A DNA stretch of 64,000 nucleotides, from positions 4,650,001-4,714,000 of the forward strand of contig NZ_CP125295.1 of assembly GCF_030412785.1 (NCBI RefSeq). The letters are read 5' to 3'. This stretch comes from Paraburkholderia sabiae (GTDB taxonomy: Bacteria; Pseudomonadota; Gammaproteobacteria; Burkholderiales; Burkholderiaceae). The notes beneath the pieces were generated by a model. It was not told the DNA's origin. It made no database searches and saw only the letters and a list, made by a program, of their open reading frames with translations. Of the stretch, positions 39,887-48,736 are shown piece by piece. Position 1 is the stretch's first letter. The number at the start of each line of letters is the position of its first letter. Both the position numbers and the translations under genes were made by a program.

Positions 39887-41194
39887 TTAAGAGATCCTTA
39901 CAGGGGAGGCGGATTTGTGCATCGGCACGATCACGCGCACCCACAAGCCGCCATCGGGATGATTGCCGAGCTTGAGTTTCGCGCCGCAATGCTGCGCGAG
40001 CCGGCTGACGATCGACAACCCGAGTCCCCAATGTTGTTCAAGCTCGCCAGGGTTTTCGCTGCGCGGCTCGTTCGACGCGAGTCGCATGAACGGCTGCATC
40101 GCCGCGTCGAGATCGTGTTCGCTGATGCCGTTGCCGTGATCGCGCACGCTCAGCACCCATGTGCGCACGCCGCGCAGCGTGCAGATTTCGACGGGCGGCG
40201 CGCCGTGCGCAAGCGCATTGCCGACCAGATTGCCGACCAGCCGCTCCAGCGCATTGCGCGGCAGCGTGAAGTCCGCGCCCGCGCTCAGCCGCAGCACGAT
40301 CTTTGCATCGTCGAGCGCCGCGCCGTGCACGAAGCGATCGTGCAGCCACGCATCGACGCAGACAGGCGCGGCTTGCGTCTCGCTGCGTCCCACCACGTCG
40401 ACGAACTGACGCGCGACGTTCGAAAACAGATCGATGTCCTCGATGAAACCCACGCGCTTGTGCCATTGCGCGACATTCAGCGCACGCGTGCGCAACCGCG
40501 CGACGCGCGCGTCGATCTGCCGCGAGAACGCCGCGAGCGCCGTCGACTGTTCGTCGAGCGCTTGGCTGTGGCGGCCCATCACATCGTTCAGCGCACGCGC
40601 GAGCAGACGCACGTCGCACGTGCCGCGATCGGGCACGCGCAGTGCGCTGCCATGTGTGCTGCCATGTGCGTCCGCGTCGCGCGCCATCTGCGCCAGCTCG
40701 CGCAGATGACGCCGCATCTGGCAGAACCAGTACGCGCACAGCGCGATCAACGCGGCCGGCAGCGACAGGATCAACGGCGCGAAACGCGTGTCGTAGTCGA
40801 ACGGGAAGGATGTGGCGTCCCACCTATCGGACGATTCGCTCCCGGCGAGCGCGAGCGCGTTCATCGGCATCGATAGGGACGCGGCGGGCAACCAGACGGC
40901 CGTGCGCAGGCTCGGCGCGACCGGTGTGCCGAGATCGACGAGATGCGGACGGATCGACACGGCGGGGCCGATGCCGTTCGTGTCGTCGATATCGGGCGCG
41001 GCGTCGTCGCGCGATGCGTAAGCGGTGAGAGTGGTGAAAGTGGTGAAGGCGGCAGGCGCAGCGCCCGGCTGCGTGGCGCTGAAAGGGGATTCGTCGGCGG
41101 TTAAAGAAACGGACTCGATCAGCCGATAACCGATATGCACGGCAAGCAACATGGCCACCGATAACAGCACCGTTCGTGCGAACAAGGTATTCAC
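39887..41194 (-). CDS. Membrane sensor histidine kinase with degenerate H-box
   Basis: A 435-residue protein counted from GTG at 41194, directly before the first membrane helix (VNTLFARTVLLSVAMLLAVHIGY). A periplasmic loop of about 120 residues and a second helix (FAPLILSLPAALIALCAYW) follow, then a HAMP-like and dimerisation region and an ATPase domain (N-box LVGNLVGNALAHG, RDHGNGIS, HWGLGLSIVSRLA). Where EnvZ-type kinases have SHDLRTPL, this protein reads SRQIDARV, so the phospho-acceptor His is missing. No response regulator is next to it; the COG4705 gene follows. The start is uncertain. Confidence 0.8.
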   Translation of the reverse strand: MNTLFARTVLLSVAMLLAVHIGYRLIESVSLTADESPFSATQPGAAPAAFTTFTTLTAYASRDDAAPDIDDTNGIGPAVSIRPHLVDLGTPVAPSLRTAVWLPAASLSMPMNALALAGSESSDRWDATSFPFDYDTRFAPLILSLPAALIALCAYWFCQMRRHLRELAQMARDADAHGSTHGSALRVPDRGTCDVRLLARALNDVMGRHSQALDEQSTALAAFSRQIDARVARLRTRALNVAQWHKRVGFIEDIDLFSNVARQFVDVVGRSETQAAPVCVDAWLHDRFVHGAALDDAKIVLRLSAGADFTLPRNALERLVGNLVGNALAHGAPPVEICTLRGVRTWVLSVRDHGNGISEHDLDAAMQPFMRLASNEPRSENPGELEQHWGLGLSIVSRLAQHCGAKLKLGNHPDGGLWVRVIVPMHKSASPVRIS

Positions 41195-41371
41195 GTCTTT
41201 CTCTACGTCGATGTTTCGCTCAGGTCGTGTCGCGAAGGTCTTCTTGGGAACTGCGCGCAAACTGCCTGCGAACTGCGCGCGTGCCTTCGGATTGAAGCGA
41301 TGATCGCCGAAAGAGGCCAGCCCCAATTCGCGGAACAGCCGTGAAAAGAGGCCGTTCCTTACCAGATGTTT

Positions 41372-42280
41372 CTACTTGCGCTGCGCGCCCATTTCCTGCA
41401 TCAACCTGATGACTTCGCCGCGCACCCACCGGTTCGCCTGATCCTGCTCGCCGCTGCGATGCCAGTACAGATGCCATTCGAGCTTCGCGAGCGGAAACGG
41501 CAGTTCGAGAATGCGTGCGTCGTAGCGTTGCAGCAGTTGCACGGGCGCGGTTAGCGCGAGGTCGGTGCGCAGCGCGATCAGCGGCGCGACCATGTAGTGC
41601 TGCACGCGCATCTGCATCTGCCGGCGCTTGCCGAGCCTGTGCAGTTCGGCATCGACGAGTCCGCTGCCCTGACGGCGGCTCGACACCTGGATGTGGCCGA
41701 GCGCGAGATAGTCGTCCATCGTCAGCGTGTCGCCCGCGAACGGATGATCGTGACGCAGCATGCACGCGTAACGGTCGCTGCCGAGCGGCAGTTGATGCAG
41801 TTGCGGATCGTCGATCAGCGGCACGTCGATCGCGAAATCGATCTTGCCCGTCGCGAGCGCGGCGGGCACTTCGTTGCGCGGCGTGAAATAGCTTTCGATG
41901 CGCATGCCGGGCGCCTGCTGCTGCAGCACTTCGCCGAGCGCGGGCAACAGGATCGCTTCCGTCAGATCGGGCATGCTCAGCCGGAACGTGCGCTCCGACG
42001 CGGCGGGCACGAACACGTCGCCTTCCGTCGCGCTCGTCTCCAGCAGTTGCAGCGCCTCGCGCACCCGGCCGATGATGTTCTCCGACAATGGCGTTGGCAC
42101 CATGCCCGTCGGCGTGCTCACGAAGAGGGGATCGTCGAACGCCTTGCGCATGCGTGCGAGCGCGTTGCTGACGGCGGGCTGCGTGATGAACAGCATTTCG
42201 GCCGCGCGCGTCAGGTTGCGCTTGTCGTAGATCGCTTCGAATACGACGAACAGGTTCAGATCGAGCTTCGGTGGACGCAT
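41372..42280 (-). CDS. LysR-family transcriptional regulator
   Basis: A 302-residue LysR regulator. The helix-turn-helix is at about residues 8-65 (LNLFVVFEAIYDKRNLTRAAEMLFITQPAVSNALARMRKAF), and the co-inducer domain resembles the NodD/PcpR/LinR branch. It is the last gene of a minus-strand run (46166 to 41372) coding for acyl-CoA metabolism and lies 81 bp after the acyl-CoA dehydrogenase. It probably controls that run. Confidence 0.92.
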   Translation of the reverse strand: MRPPKLDLNLFVVFEAIYDKRNLTRAAEMLFITQPAVSNALARMRKAFDDPLFVSTPTGMVPTPLSENIIGRVREALQLLETSATEGDVFVPAASERTFRLSMPDLTEAILLPALGEVLQQQAPGMRIESYFTPRNEVPAALATGKIDFAIDVPLIDDPQLHQLPLGSDRYACMLRHDHPFAGDTLTMDDYLALGHIQVSSRRQGSGLVDAELHRLGKRRQMQMRVQHYMVAPLIALRTDLALTAPVQLLQRYDARILELPFPLAKLEWHLYWHRSGEQDQANRWVRGEVIRLMQEMGAQRK

Positions 42281-42361
42281 CGCACAGTCTCCTTTCGCCC
42301 GACATCATAAGCGAGGGCTTTTATGGCGACGCGCCCTTGTGTCGGCTTTGCGCGAGGAAGA

Positions 42362-43612
42362 TCAGTCGCGCATCGGCGGAGTGAGATACGCAGCCGCCGC
42401 GCCGAGCGTTTCCTTGCTCGCGCCGATCTCCATGCGCGCGATCGCTTGCAAATGCACTTCGTCGGGGCCGTCCGCGTAACGCAGCGCGCGTCCCCAGGTC
42501 CAGTGATCGGCGAGCGGCGTGTCGGGGCTCACGCCCATCGCGCCGAAAACCTGCATCGCGCGATCGCAGACGGTGGTGTGCAGTTGCGGCACCAGCGCCT
42601 TGATCATCGAGATTTCCTTGCGCGCGGCCTTCGCGCCCACTTCGTCGATGAGCCACGCCGTCTTCAGTACGAGCAGCCGCGCCTGATCGATTTCGATGCG
42701 CGACTTCGCGATCCATTCGCCGACGGCGCCGTGCTGATGCAGATACTTGCCGAATGTCTTGCGTTTCTGCGAACGCTCGATCATCAGTTCGAGCGCGAGT
42801 TCCGCCGCGCCGATCGAGCGCATGCAGTGGTGGATGCGTCCCGGTCCGAGCCGCGCCTGTGCGAGCGCGAAACCGCTGCCTTCTTCGCCGAGCAGATTCG
42901 TGGCGGGCACGCGCACGTTCGTGAACGTGACTTCGCAATGGCCTTCCGGCGAGATGTGGTTCATCACGGGAATGTTGCGCACCACTTTCAGGCCGGGCGT
43001 ATTCGCGGCCACGAGAATCATGCTTTGCTGCTGGTGCGTTTCCGCGTCGGGATCGGTCTTGCCCATCACGATGAAGAGCTTGCAGTTCGGATGCGCGGCG
43101 TTCGTGATGAACCATTTGCGTCCGTTGATCACGTAGTCGTCGCCGTCGCGGCGGATCGACGTCGTGATGTTCGTCGCATCCGATGAAGCCACGTCCGGCT
43201 CGGTCATCGCGAACGCCGACCGGATCGTGCCGTCGAGCAAAGGCACGAGCCATTGCTCGCGCTGCGCGGGCGTCGCGAACATGTGCAGCAGTTCCATGTT
43301 GCCCGTGTCGGGCGCATTGCAGTTGAAGACTTCGGGCGCCCACGAAATGCGGCCCATGATTTCCGCGAGCGGCGCGTATTCGAGGTTCGTCAGGCGCGTG
43401 CCGGGCTCGTCCTCCTTCAGATGCGGCAGGAACAGATTCCACAGGCCTTCGGCTTTTGCCTTCGCCTTCAGATCTTCCATGAAAGAGGCGGGAAACTGGC
43501 CCGCATGCACCTCGTCGAGCCATTGACGATGACGCGGCACGATGTGCTCGTCCATGAACGCACGCACGCGGCGGCGCAAGTCTTCAACCTTGGGGCTGTA
43601 GCCGAAATTCAT
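42362..43612 (-). CDS. Acyl-CoA dehydrogenase
   Basis: A 416-residue flavoenzyme of the ACAD10/11-like branch. Typical segments are AMTEPDVASSDATNI (FAD and substrate site), GRKWFITNA, LGPGRIHHCMRSIGAAELALELM and the C-terminal QVFGAMGVSPDTPLADHWTWGRALRYADGPDEVH. It introduces the alpha,beta double bond into an acyl-CoA. It lies 21 bp after the SDR gene in an operon with a phosphotransferase of the APH type, the gene partner seen for ACAD10/11. Confidence 0.93.
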   Translation of the reverse strand: MNFGYSPKVEDLRRRVRAFMDEHIVPRHRQWLDEVHAGQFPASFMEDLKAKAKAEGLWNLFLPHLKEDEPGTRLTNLEYAPLAEIMGRISWAPEVFNCNAPDTGNMELLHMFATPAQREQWLVPLLDGTIRSAFAMTEPDVASSDATNITTSIRRDGDDYVINGRKWFITNAAHPNCKLFIVMGKTDPDAETHQQQSMILVAANTPGLKVVRNIPVMNHISPEGHCEVTFTNVRVPATNLLGEEGSGFALAQARLGPGRIHHCMRSIGAAELALELMIERSQKRKTFGKYLHQHGAVGEWIAKSRIEIDQARLLVLKTAWLIDEVGAKAARKEISMIKALVPQLHTTVCDRAMQVFGAMGVSPDTPLADHWTWGRALRYADGPDEVHLQAIARMEIGASKETLGAAAAYLTPPMRD

Positions 43613-43633
43613 GATGTGTTCCTTGATGTATTG

Positions 43634-44398
43634 CTAGATCGTCAGGCCACCGTCGACGACGATGCATTCGCCGTTCGTATAGCTCGCCGCATCGGACACG
43701 AGGTACAGCACCGTGCCCGCCATTTCGTGCGGCTCGCCGTGACGGCGCAGCGGAATGTTGTTGATCCAGTGGTTATAGATGTCCTTGTTCTCGAACAGCG
43801 CGCCCGCGAATTTCGTTTTCGTGAGGCCGGGCAGCAGCGCGTTCACGCGGATGCCGAGCGGCCCGCATTCCTTCGCGAACGCCTTCGTCATGTTGACGAC
43901 GGCCGCCTTCGTGATCGAGTAGATGCCTTGCTGGTCGCCGGGCTGAAGCGCATTGACGGACGCCGTGTTGACGATCGCGCCGCGTCCTTGCTCTCTCATC
44001 AGCTTGCCCGCTTCGACCGACATGAAGAAGTACCCGCGCACGTTCACTTCGACGGTCTTGTTGTACGCGGCGAGATCCGTGTCGAGGATATGGCCGAAGT
44101 ACGGATTGGCCGCCGCATTGTTGACGAGGATGTCGAGCTTGCCGTGCTTCTCGCGGATATGCGCGAACGTCGCGGCGATATCCTCCATGCGTCCGACGTG
44201 GCATGCGAACGCTTCCGCGCTGCCGCCCGCGGCGCGAATCGTCGCCGCCACCTGCTCGCATTCGTCGATCTTGCGGCTCGATACGATCACATGCGCGCCC
44301 TGTTGCGCGAGCAATGTTGCGATTGCTTCGCCGATGCCGCGGCTCGCGCCCGTCACGAGTGCGATACGGCCCGTCAGGTCGAAAAGGTTCGTGCTCAA
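43634..44398 (-). CDS. Short-chain dehydrogenase/reductase
   Basis: A 254-residue classical SDR. It has the coenzyme motif TGASRGIG, NNAA, active-site Ser in NTASVNA, YSITK (catalytic Tyr and Lys) and the C-terminal GECIVVDGGLTI. I set the start at the TTG codon at 44398 because AAGGAG lies 6 bases before it; the ATG at 44413 overlaps that ribosome site and has none of its own. Its place between the phosphotransferase and acyl-CoA dehydrogenase genes suggests oxidation of a 3-hydroxyacyl intermediate. Confidence 0.9.
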   Translation of the reverse strand: MSTNLFDLTGRIALVTGASRGIGEAIATLLAQQGAHVIVSSRKIDECEQVAATIRAAGGSAEAFACHVGRMEDIAATFAHIREKHGKLDILVNNAAANPYFGHILDTDLAAYNKTVEVNVRGYFFMSVEAGKLMREQGRGAIVNTASVNALQPGDQQGIYSITKAAVVNMTKAFAKECGPLGIRVNALLPGLTKTKFAGALFENKDIYNHWINNIPLRRHGEPHEMAGTVLYLVSDAASYTNGECIVVDGGLTI

Positions 44399-44438
44399 GC
44401 TTGTCTCCTTCATGTTTTGTCGTGAATGTGTTTGGCGC

Positions 44439-45467
44439 CTACGCGATGACTTCGACCGCGAGTTGCGCGAGCGGCTCGACCATCGCACCGACTTCATGCG
44501 CTTCCGCGCTCGACGCATTGCCTTGCAGCGCACGCGCCTTCACGCCCTGCGCAATCGATGCGAGCCGGAAGAAACTGAACGCGAGATAGAACGGCCAGTT
44601 GTCGATGGCGGGCAGGCCGCGCAACGCACAGTACTGCGCGACGATTTCGCTTTCTTCGGGCACGCCGAGCGCCGCTCGGTCTAGTCCGCGCAATCCCGTG
44701 ATATGACCTTGCGACGGCAGCCGCAGACACATGCAGAAGTACGCGAGATCGGCGAGCGGATTGCCGAGCGTCGACAGTTCCCAGTCGAGAATCGCGCGCA
44801 CTTGCGGCGTGTCGCTCGCGAAGATCAGGTTGTCGATGCGGAAGTCGCCATGCACGAGCGACGCCTGTTGCGTATCGGCGGGGCAGTGCGCGGGCAGCCA
44901 GTCGATCAGCGCTTCCATCGCGTCGATGCGCTGCGTTTCGGCGGCGCGATACTGCTTGGTCCACACGCCGATCTGACGTTCGAAGTAATTGCCTGCGCGT
45001 CCGTAATCGCCGAGTCCGACGGCTTGCGGATCGACGTCGTGCAGCGCTGCGAGCGTCTTCACGATCGACGCGTAGTAATCGCGCCGCGCATCGCGCTCCA
45101 CTTCGGGCAGCGCCGGGTTCCAGAAGATGCGGCCTTCCTCGTAGCTCATCAGATAGAACAGGCTGCCGATCACATCGCGGTCTTCGCACAGATGCCATGC
45201 GCGCGCGACGGGTACGGGCGTATCGGCGAGCGCGCTCAGCACGCGGAATTCGCGATCGACGGCGTGCGCGGACTTCAGCAGTTGTCCGGGCGGCTGACGG
45301 CGCAGCACATAGCGGCCGCTTTGCGCGTCGAGCAGGTAAGTCGGGTTCGACTGCCCGCCCGCGAACTTCGTCGCGCGCAACGGGCCGTGAAAGCCGGCAA
45401 CGTGTTGCTCCAGATAAGGCGTGAGGCGTTCGAGATCGAGCGTGGTGTCGTGTTGATCGCTGGTCAT
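44439..45467 (-). CDS. APH-type phosphotransferase (ACAD10/11-like kinase)
   Basis: A 342-residue aminoglycoside-phosphotransferase-fold kinase. Visible are the nucleotide-site GGQSNPTYLL and LRRQPPG, the catalytic loop LVHGDFRIDNLIF (Asp and Asn) and the metal-binding ILDWELSTLGNPLADLAYF. In animals the same fold is fused to ACAD10/11 and phosphorylates 4-hydroxy acids or acyl-CoA for breakdown. Here it is a separate gene 40 bp before the SDR and shares the operon with the acyl-CoA dehydrogenase. The role is inferred from that. Confidence 0.9.
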   Translation of the reverse strand: MTSDQHDTTLDLERLTPYLEQHVAGFHGPLRATKFAGGQSNPTYLLDAQSGRYVLRRQPPGQLLKSAHAVDREFRVLSALADTPVPVARAWHLCEDRDVIGSLFYLMSYEEGRIFWNPALPEVERDARRDYYASIVKTLAALHDVDPQAVGLGDYGRAGNYFERQIGVWTKQYRAAETQRIDAMEALIDWLPAHCPADTQQASLVHGDFRIDNLIFASDTPQVRAILDWELSTLGNPLADLAYFCMCLRLPSQGHITGLRGLDRAALGVPEESEIVAQYCALRGLPAIDNWPFYLAFSFFRLASIAQGVKARALQGNASSAEAHEVGAMVEPLAQLAVEVIA

Positions 45468-45491
45468 ATCGTTCGAGGCGTCGTTCGCGGA

Positions 45492-46166
45492 TTAACCGTA
45501 GGTCTGAAAGGCGCGGCGCTGCGGATCGTCGAGATGGCCGATGCCGTTGAAGCTCGACAGTTGCAGCGTGTCGCGATTGAAGAAGTAATGGCTGACGCTG
45601 CTGTTGCGGATCTGCATGTTCAGCGCAATGGCCGTCGCGGCGGGCGCCTGCAGGATCTGCTGCGTGAGCGCGGCGATCACGCCGCCCGAACTGACGACCA
45701 GCACGCGCTGCCTGCTGCCATGCTGGATCGCGCGGCGCGCATCGGCGACGCGTTGCTGGAACGCTTGCCATGTTTCGGGCGCGCGACCGTCGAGCGCGCC
45801 TTCCGTCCACAGTTGCAGCACTTCGCGCAAAGCCTTGAAGAAATCGCGCGGACTGCGCGTGGCGCGTTCGGCGAGCGCGGCGTGTTCATCGCCCAGCGCG
45901 CGAAAGAGGGCGTGGAAATCGTATTCGTCGAGACCGGGATGGATCTCGGTTTTGAACGGCGGGGCGCGGAGGCCTTGCGAGATTGCGTCGGCGGTTTGCG
46001 CGTGACGGCGCAGCGTGCCCGTCATCACGCGGTCGAAGTGGATGTCGCGTTGCGCGAAGTATTCGCCGAGCCAGATGCCTTGCTGCTCGCCGACTTGCGA
46101 AAGCCGGTCGTAGTCGTCAGTGCCTAACGACGCCTGGCCGTGCCGTACCAGAAAGAGTTCCGCCAT
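45492..46166 (-). CDS. Histidine-phosphatase-superfamily protein
   Basis: A 224-residue phosphoglycerate-mutase-like protein. The catalytic His is in FLVRHGQASLG and an Arg/Glu pair follows. The usual second His near the C-terminus (SHGG in the family) reads SSGG here, so the enzyme is atypical and its acid/base set is incomplete. It is the first gene of the acyl-CoA operon, 24 bp before the phosphotransferase, and could remove the phosphate that the kinase adds. Confidence 0.88.
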   Translation of the reverse strand: MAELFLVRHGQASLGTDDYDRLSQVGEQQGIWLGEYFAQRDIHFDRVMTGTLRRHAQTADAISQGLRAPPFKTEIHPGLDEYDFHALFRALGDEHAALAERATRSPRDFFKALREVLQLWTEGALDGRAPETWQAFQQRVADARRAIQHGSRQRVLVVSSGGVIAALTQQILQAPAATAIALNMQIRNSSVSHYFFNRDTLQLSSFNGIGHLDDPQRRAFQTYG

Positions 46167-46400
46167 CGCATGCTTCGCCAGGGAAGAGGTGAAGCCAGCT
46201 TAGCGGTGGCCAGGGCATTCCTGAAGTTTATTTGATGAATCTGTGGGTATTCATTGGGATGATGACTTGAGGGTATCTGAATCGCAACTAACTGTCTGCC
46301 TCGTGCATCTCCGCCCATATCCGCGGCATACGCGTCAGGCGTTTAGCCGCTCACGCCGCGCGTTGCGCCGGGCGCCATCAGCATCCGGCGCGTAGTCGGC

Positions 46401-46634
46401 TCAGCGGTTGCCGTCAAGCAGATCGTTGAGCATCGTGTCGAACGCGGCTTGGGCGTCTTCGAGTTCCTGAAGCGCGGCGTCGAAAGTCTGCAGCGCGATC
46501 TGCGAAGGACGGCCGCTGCCCGCGGGCGGAAATTGCGATTGCAACGCGGCGAAGGCCGTCTGCACCTGTTTCGTTGCGTTCAGGACGCGCTCCATCGCGC
46601 TGGTTTCTTCGGCTCGTGCCGCTGCGTGATCCAT
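46401..46634 (-). CDS. Small helical protein of unknown function
   Basis: A 77-residue protein beginning MDHAAARAEE, predicted to be almost entirely helical, with an acidic C-terminus (LQELEDAQAAFDTMLNDLLDG). No family is recognised. It stands between the operon start and the Lrp gene on the minus strand; the 234-bp gap downstream of it (46167-46400) shows no other gene. Confidence 0.5.
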   Translation of the reverse strand: MDHAAARAEETSAMERVLNATKQVQTAFAALQSQFPPAGSGRPSQIALQTFDAALQELEDAQAAFDTMLNDLLDGNR

Positions 46635-46732
46635 GCCTATGCTCCGTGTTTCGTCGTGCCGTGTGGGCGAGGCGCACACTATGCCACGAGTCGCGCGCGA
46701 TTTCGTCTTCGACGCTGCATGTCGCGGATGGG

Positions 46733-47197
46733 TCAGATGAGCGGCAAGCCGCCGTTCGCCTTCACTTCGCGCAGCGACAGCGACGATTCCACCGATGTCA
46801 CCCCCGGCAAGCTGCGCAACTCGTCGCGCATGAAGGTGCCGTAATCGTCGAGATCGCGCGCGACGACTTGCAGCACGTAGTCGGCGCTGCCGGACACGTT
46901 GTGACACGACAGGATGCGCGGGATGGCCAGCACCTCGCGCTCGAAGCGCGTCGCGGTGGCCCGGTCGTGCACGGCGAAGCGCACATACACGAAAGAGACG
47001 ACGCCGAACCCGAGCGCCGAACGCGACAGCATCGCGCGGTATCGCTCGATATAGCCATCGCTTTCGAGCCGTTTGAGCCGGCGCGCGCAGGGCGTTTCGC
47101 TGAGGCCGACCGTCTCGGCGAGTTTCGCGTTGGACATGCGGCCGTCCGATTGCAGGGCGGCAAGGATCGCGCGATCGGTTTTGTCGAGTTCGTTCAT
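46733..47197 (-). CDS. Lrp/AsnC-family transcriptional regulator
   Basis: A 154-residue regulator with an N-terminal helix-turn-helix (about 1-50: LDKTDRAILAALQSDGRMSNAKLAETVGLSETPCARRLKRLE) and a C-terminal RAM ligand domain containing HNVSGSADYVLQVVARDLDDYG. It is divergent from a LysE-family exporter with 134 bp between starts, the classic arrangement for an amino-acid-responsive switch, so it probably activates that exporter. Confidence 0.93.
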   Translation of the reverse strand: MNELDKTDRAILAALQSDGRMSNAKLAETVGLSETPCARRLKRLESDGYIERYRAMLSRSALGFGVVSFVYVRFAVHDRATATRFEREVLAIPRILSCHNVSGSADYVLQVVARDLDDYGTFMRDELRSLPGVTSVESSLSLREVKANGGLPLI

Positions 47198-47331
47198 TCG
47201 AGAGGGGAAAGCGTTAGTGATGTGATGGATTTTAGGTCAATCCGCTAACTCCTTGCGAAAGTCGATCGAAAATCGCCAGCATTCGCTAACGGGGTCAATG
47301 CATCATGAATGCCCCGACACGTGAGGTTTCC

Positions 47332-47961
47332 ATGATTTCCGCTCATCTTCTGATCCTGTATGTCACGGCGCTGGTCGTGGTGTTTGCGCTGCCTGGGCCG
47401 GACATGGCGCTCGTGCTGCAGACGAGCATCGGGCGCGGCGCGCGCCACGGTTTCGCCGCGTCGCTCGGGCTCAGCATCTCGCGCGCGGCGCACGTGACGC
47501 TGTCCGCGTGCGGCGTGGCGGCGCTGCTGCGCAATGCGCCGTGGCTCTATGAAGTGGTGCGCTATGGCGGCGCGATTTATCTCGCGTGGGTGGCAGTGCA
47601 GATTTTCCGCTCGCCCGTGTTCGCGTTGCCGTCGGGCAGCGCGCCCGCGAGCGACGACGGCGCGCTGCGCACGGCCTTCGTCAAAGGGCTGTTCACGAAT
47701 CTGCTGAACCCGAAGGCGCTGCTGTTCTGTTCGGTGCTGTTGCCGCAGTTCGTGCGTCCGGAAGCGGGACCTGTCGCGTGGCAGATGATCGAACTGGGTG
47801 TGGTGCTGGTTGCGCTCGGCGCCTGTTTCGACGCGATCTATGCAATCGGCGCGGCGCGGATCGCCGGCTGGGTACGTGCGCATCCGCTTGCGCAGACGTT
47901 GCAACGCTGGACGTTCTCGGCGGCACTGATCGGCTTCGCGGTGCGGCTTTCGCTCGATTGA
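47332..47961 (+). CDS. LysE-family amino-acid exporter
   Basis: A 209-residue inner-membrane protein with about six helices. LysE/RhtB signatures are VFALPGPDMALVLQTSIGRGARHGFAAS near the start, AIYLAWVAVQIFRSP and FVKGLFTNLLNPKALLFCSVLLPQFV. I chose 47332 because GTGAGG lies 6 bases upstream and the first helix begins there; 47305 is an alternative. The divergent Lrp gene is the likely regulator. Confidence 0.92.
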   Translation: MISAHLLILYVTALVVVFALPGPDMALVLQTSIGRGARHGFAASLGLSISRAAHVTLSACGVAALLRNAPWLYEVVRYGGAIYLAWVAVQIFRSPVFALPSGSAPASDDGALRTAFVKGLFTNLLNPKALLFCSVLLPQFVRPEAGPVAWQMIELGVVLVALGACFDAIYAIGAARIAGWVRAHPLAQTLQRWTFSAALIGFAVRLSLD

Positions 47962-47998
47962 TGGATGGGCGGCCGCCGCGCCGCTCTCCGCGATGTGA

Positions 47999-48172
47999 TT
48001 ACTTGCGGATCATCGCCACGCGTTCCTGCTTCTGGTCGATGACCTTGCGGCGATGCTTGTCCTTCATCTTCTTCCAGCCCTTGCACTCTTCGCGAGTGCG
48101 CAGACAGCCGACGCAATAGCCGGTCTTGCTGTCGAACTTGCAGACGTCGATACAGGGCGATTTGACACTCAT
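47999..48172 (-). CDS. DUF1289 protein
   Basis: A 57-residue protein that begins MSVKSPCIDVCKFDSKTGYC and continues VGCLRTREECKGWKKMKDKH, ending in MIRK. Four Cys in the pattern CxxxC, CxxC, plus a fifth, are the DUF1289 signature and probably bind zinc or an iron-sulfur cluster. Function is unknown. It is convergent with the LysE gene (37 bp between stops). Confidence 0.88.
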   Translation of the reverse strand: MSVKSPCIDVCKFDSKTGYCVGCLRTREECKGWKKMKDKHRRKVIDQKQERVAMIRK

Positions 48173-48348
48173 GCTGGCGTGCTCGCAAAGGTTGGGTAGC
48201 GGGTGAAAGGCGACTGTCGCATGCCGCGCCTGCCTCGAGCCAAGTGATTGTGTTTATAAAGACGATAGACTTCAGGGCCGCGTGTTGGCGTGTCGGCCTT
48301 GAACGCTGACGCGCATCTATCGATCACCTGATCACTTCGCTTCTGCCG

Positions 48349-48669
48349 ATGAAAACCCTGTTGCTCTATGTCGTGACCGCCATCGCCGAAATCGTCGGCT
48401 GCTATCTGCCGTGGCGCTGGCTCAAGGAAGGCGGCTCCGCCTGGCTACTGCTGCCGGGCGCGCTGAGTCTCGCGCTGTTCGCGTGGCTACTGACCTTTCA
48501 TGGCACGGCGGCGGGCCGCGTCTATGCTGCATATGGCGGCGTCTATGTGGCCGTCGCGATTCTCTGGCTCTGGTGCGTCGACCATGTGCGGCCAAGCGCG
48601 TGGGATCTTGCCGGTGTCGCGCTGACGCTGGCTGGCATGAGCATCATCGCGTTCCAGCCGCGCGTGTGA
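48349..48669 (+). CDS. ynfA: YnfA family (UPF0060) membrane protein
   Basis: A 106-residue protein of four hydrophobic helices with the family segments [34 protein letters not shown] and [19 protein letters not shown]. YnfA is a small relative of the SMR exporters. Length is normal. A bidirectional hairpin follows the gene. Confidence 0.92.
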   Translation: MKTLLLYVVTAIAEIVGCYLPWRWLKEGGSAWLLLPGALSLALFAWLLTFHGTAAGRVYAAYGGVYVAVAILWLWCVDHVRPSAWDLAGVALTLAGMSIIAFQPRV

Positions 48670-48681
48670 TTTTTCGTGCAT

Positions 48682-48708
48682 GCGAACCGGCGTCTAAGGC
48701 CGGTTCGC
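48682..48708. terminator. Bidirectional hairpin between ynfA and the DUF1993 gene
   Basis: GCGAACCGGC (48682-48691) and GCCGGTTCGC (48699-48708) form a perfect 10-bp stem around GTCTAAG, placed between two convergent genes. T-runs are weak. Confidence 0.6.
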
Positions 48709-48736
48709 GCTTCATCTGGCGGTGATTCCGCCGCTT

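Noticed and set aside
41220..42308. A 362-codon open frame on the minus strand in another phase
   Set aside because: Out-of-phase shadow of the LysR gene; no recognisable domain.
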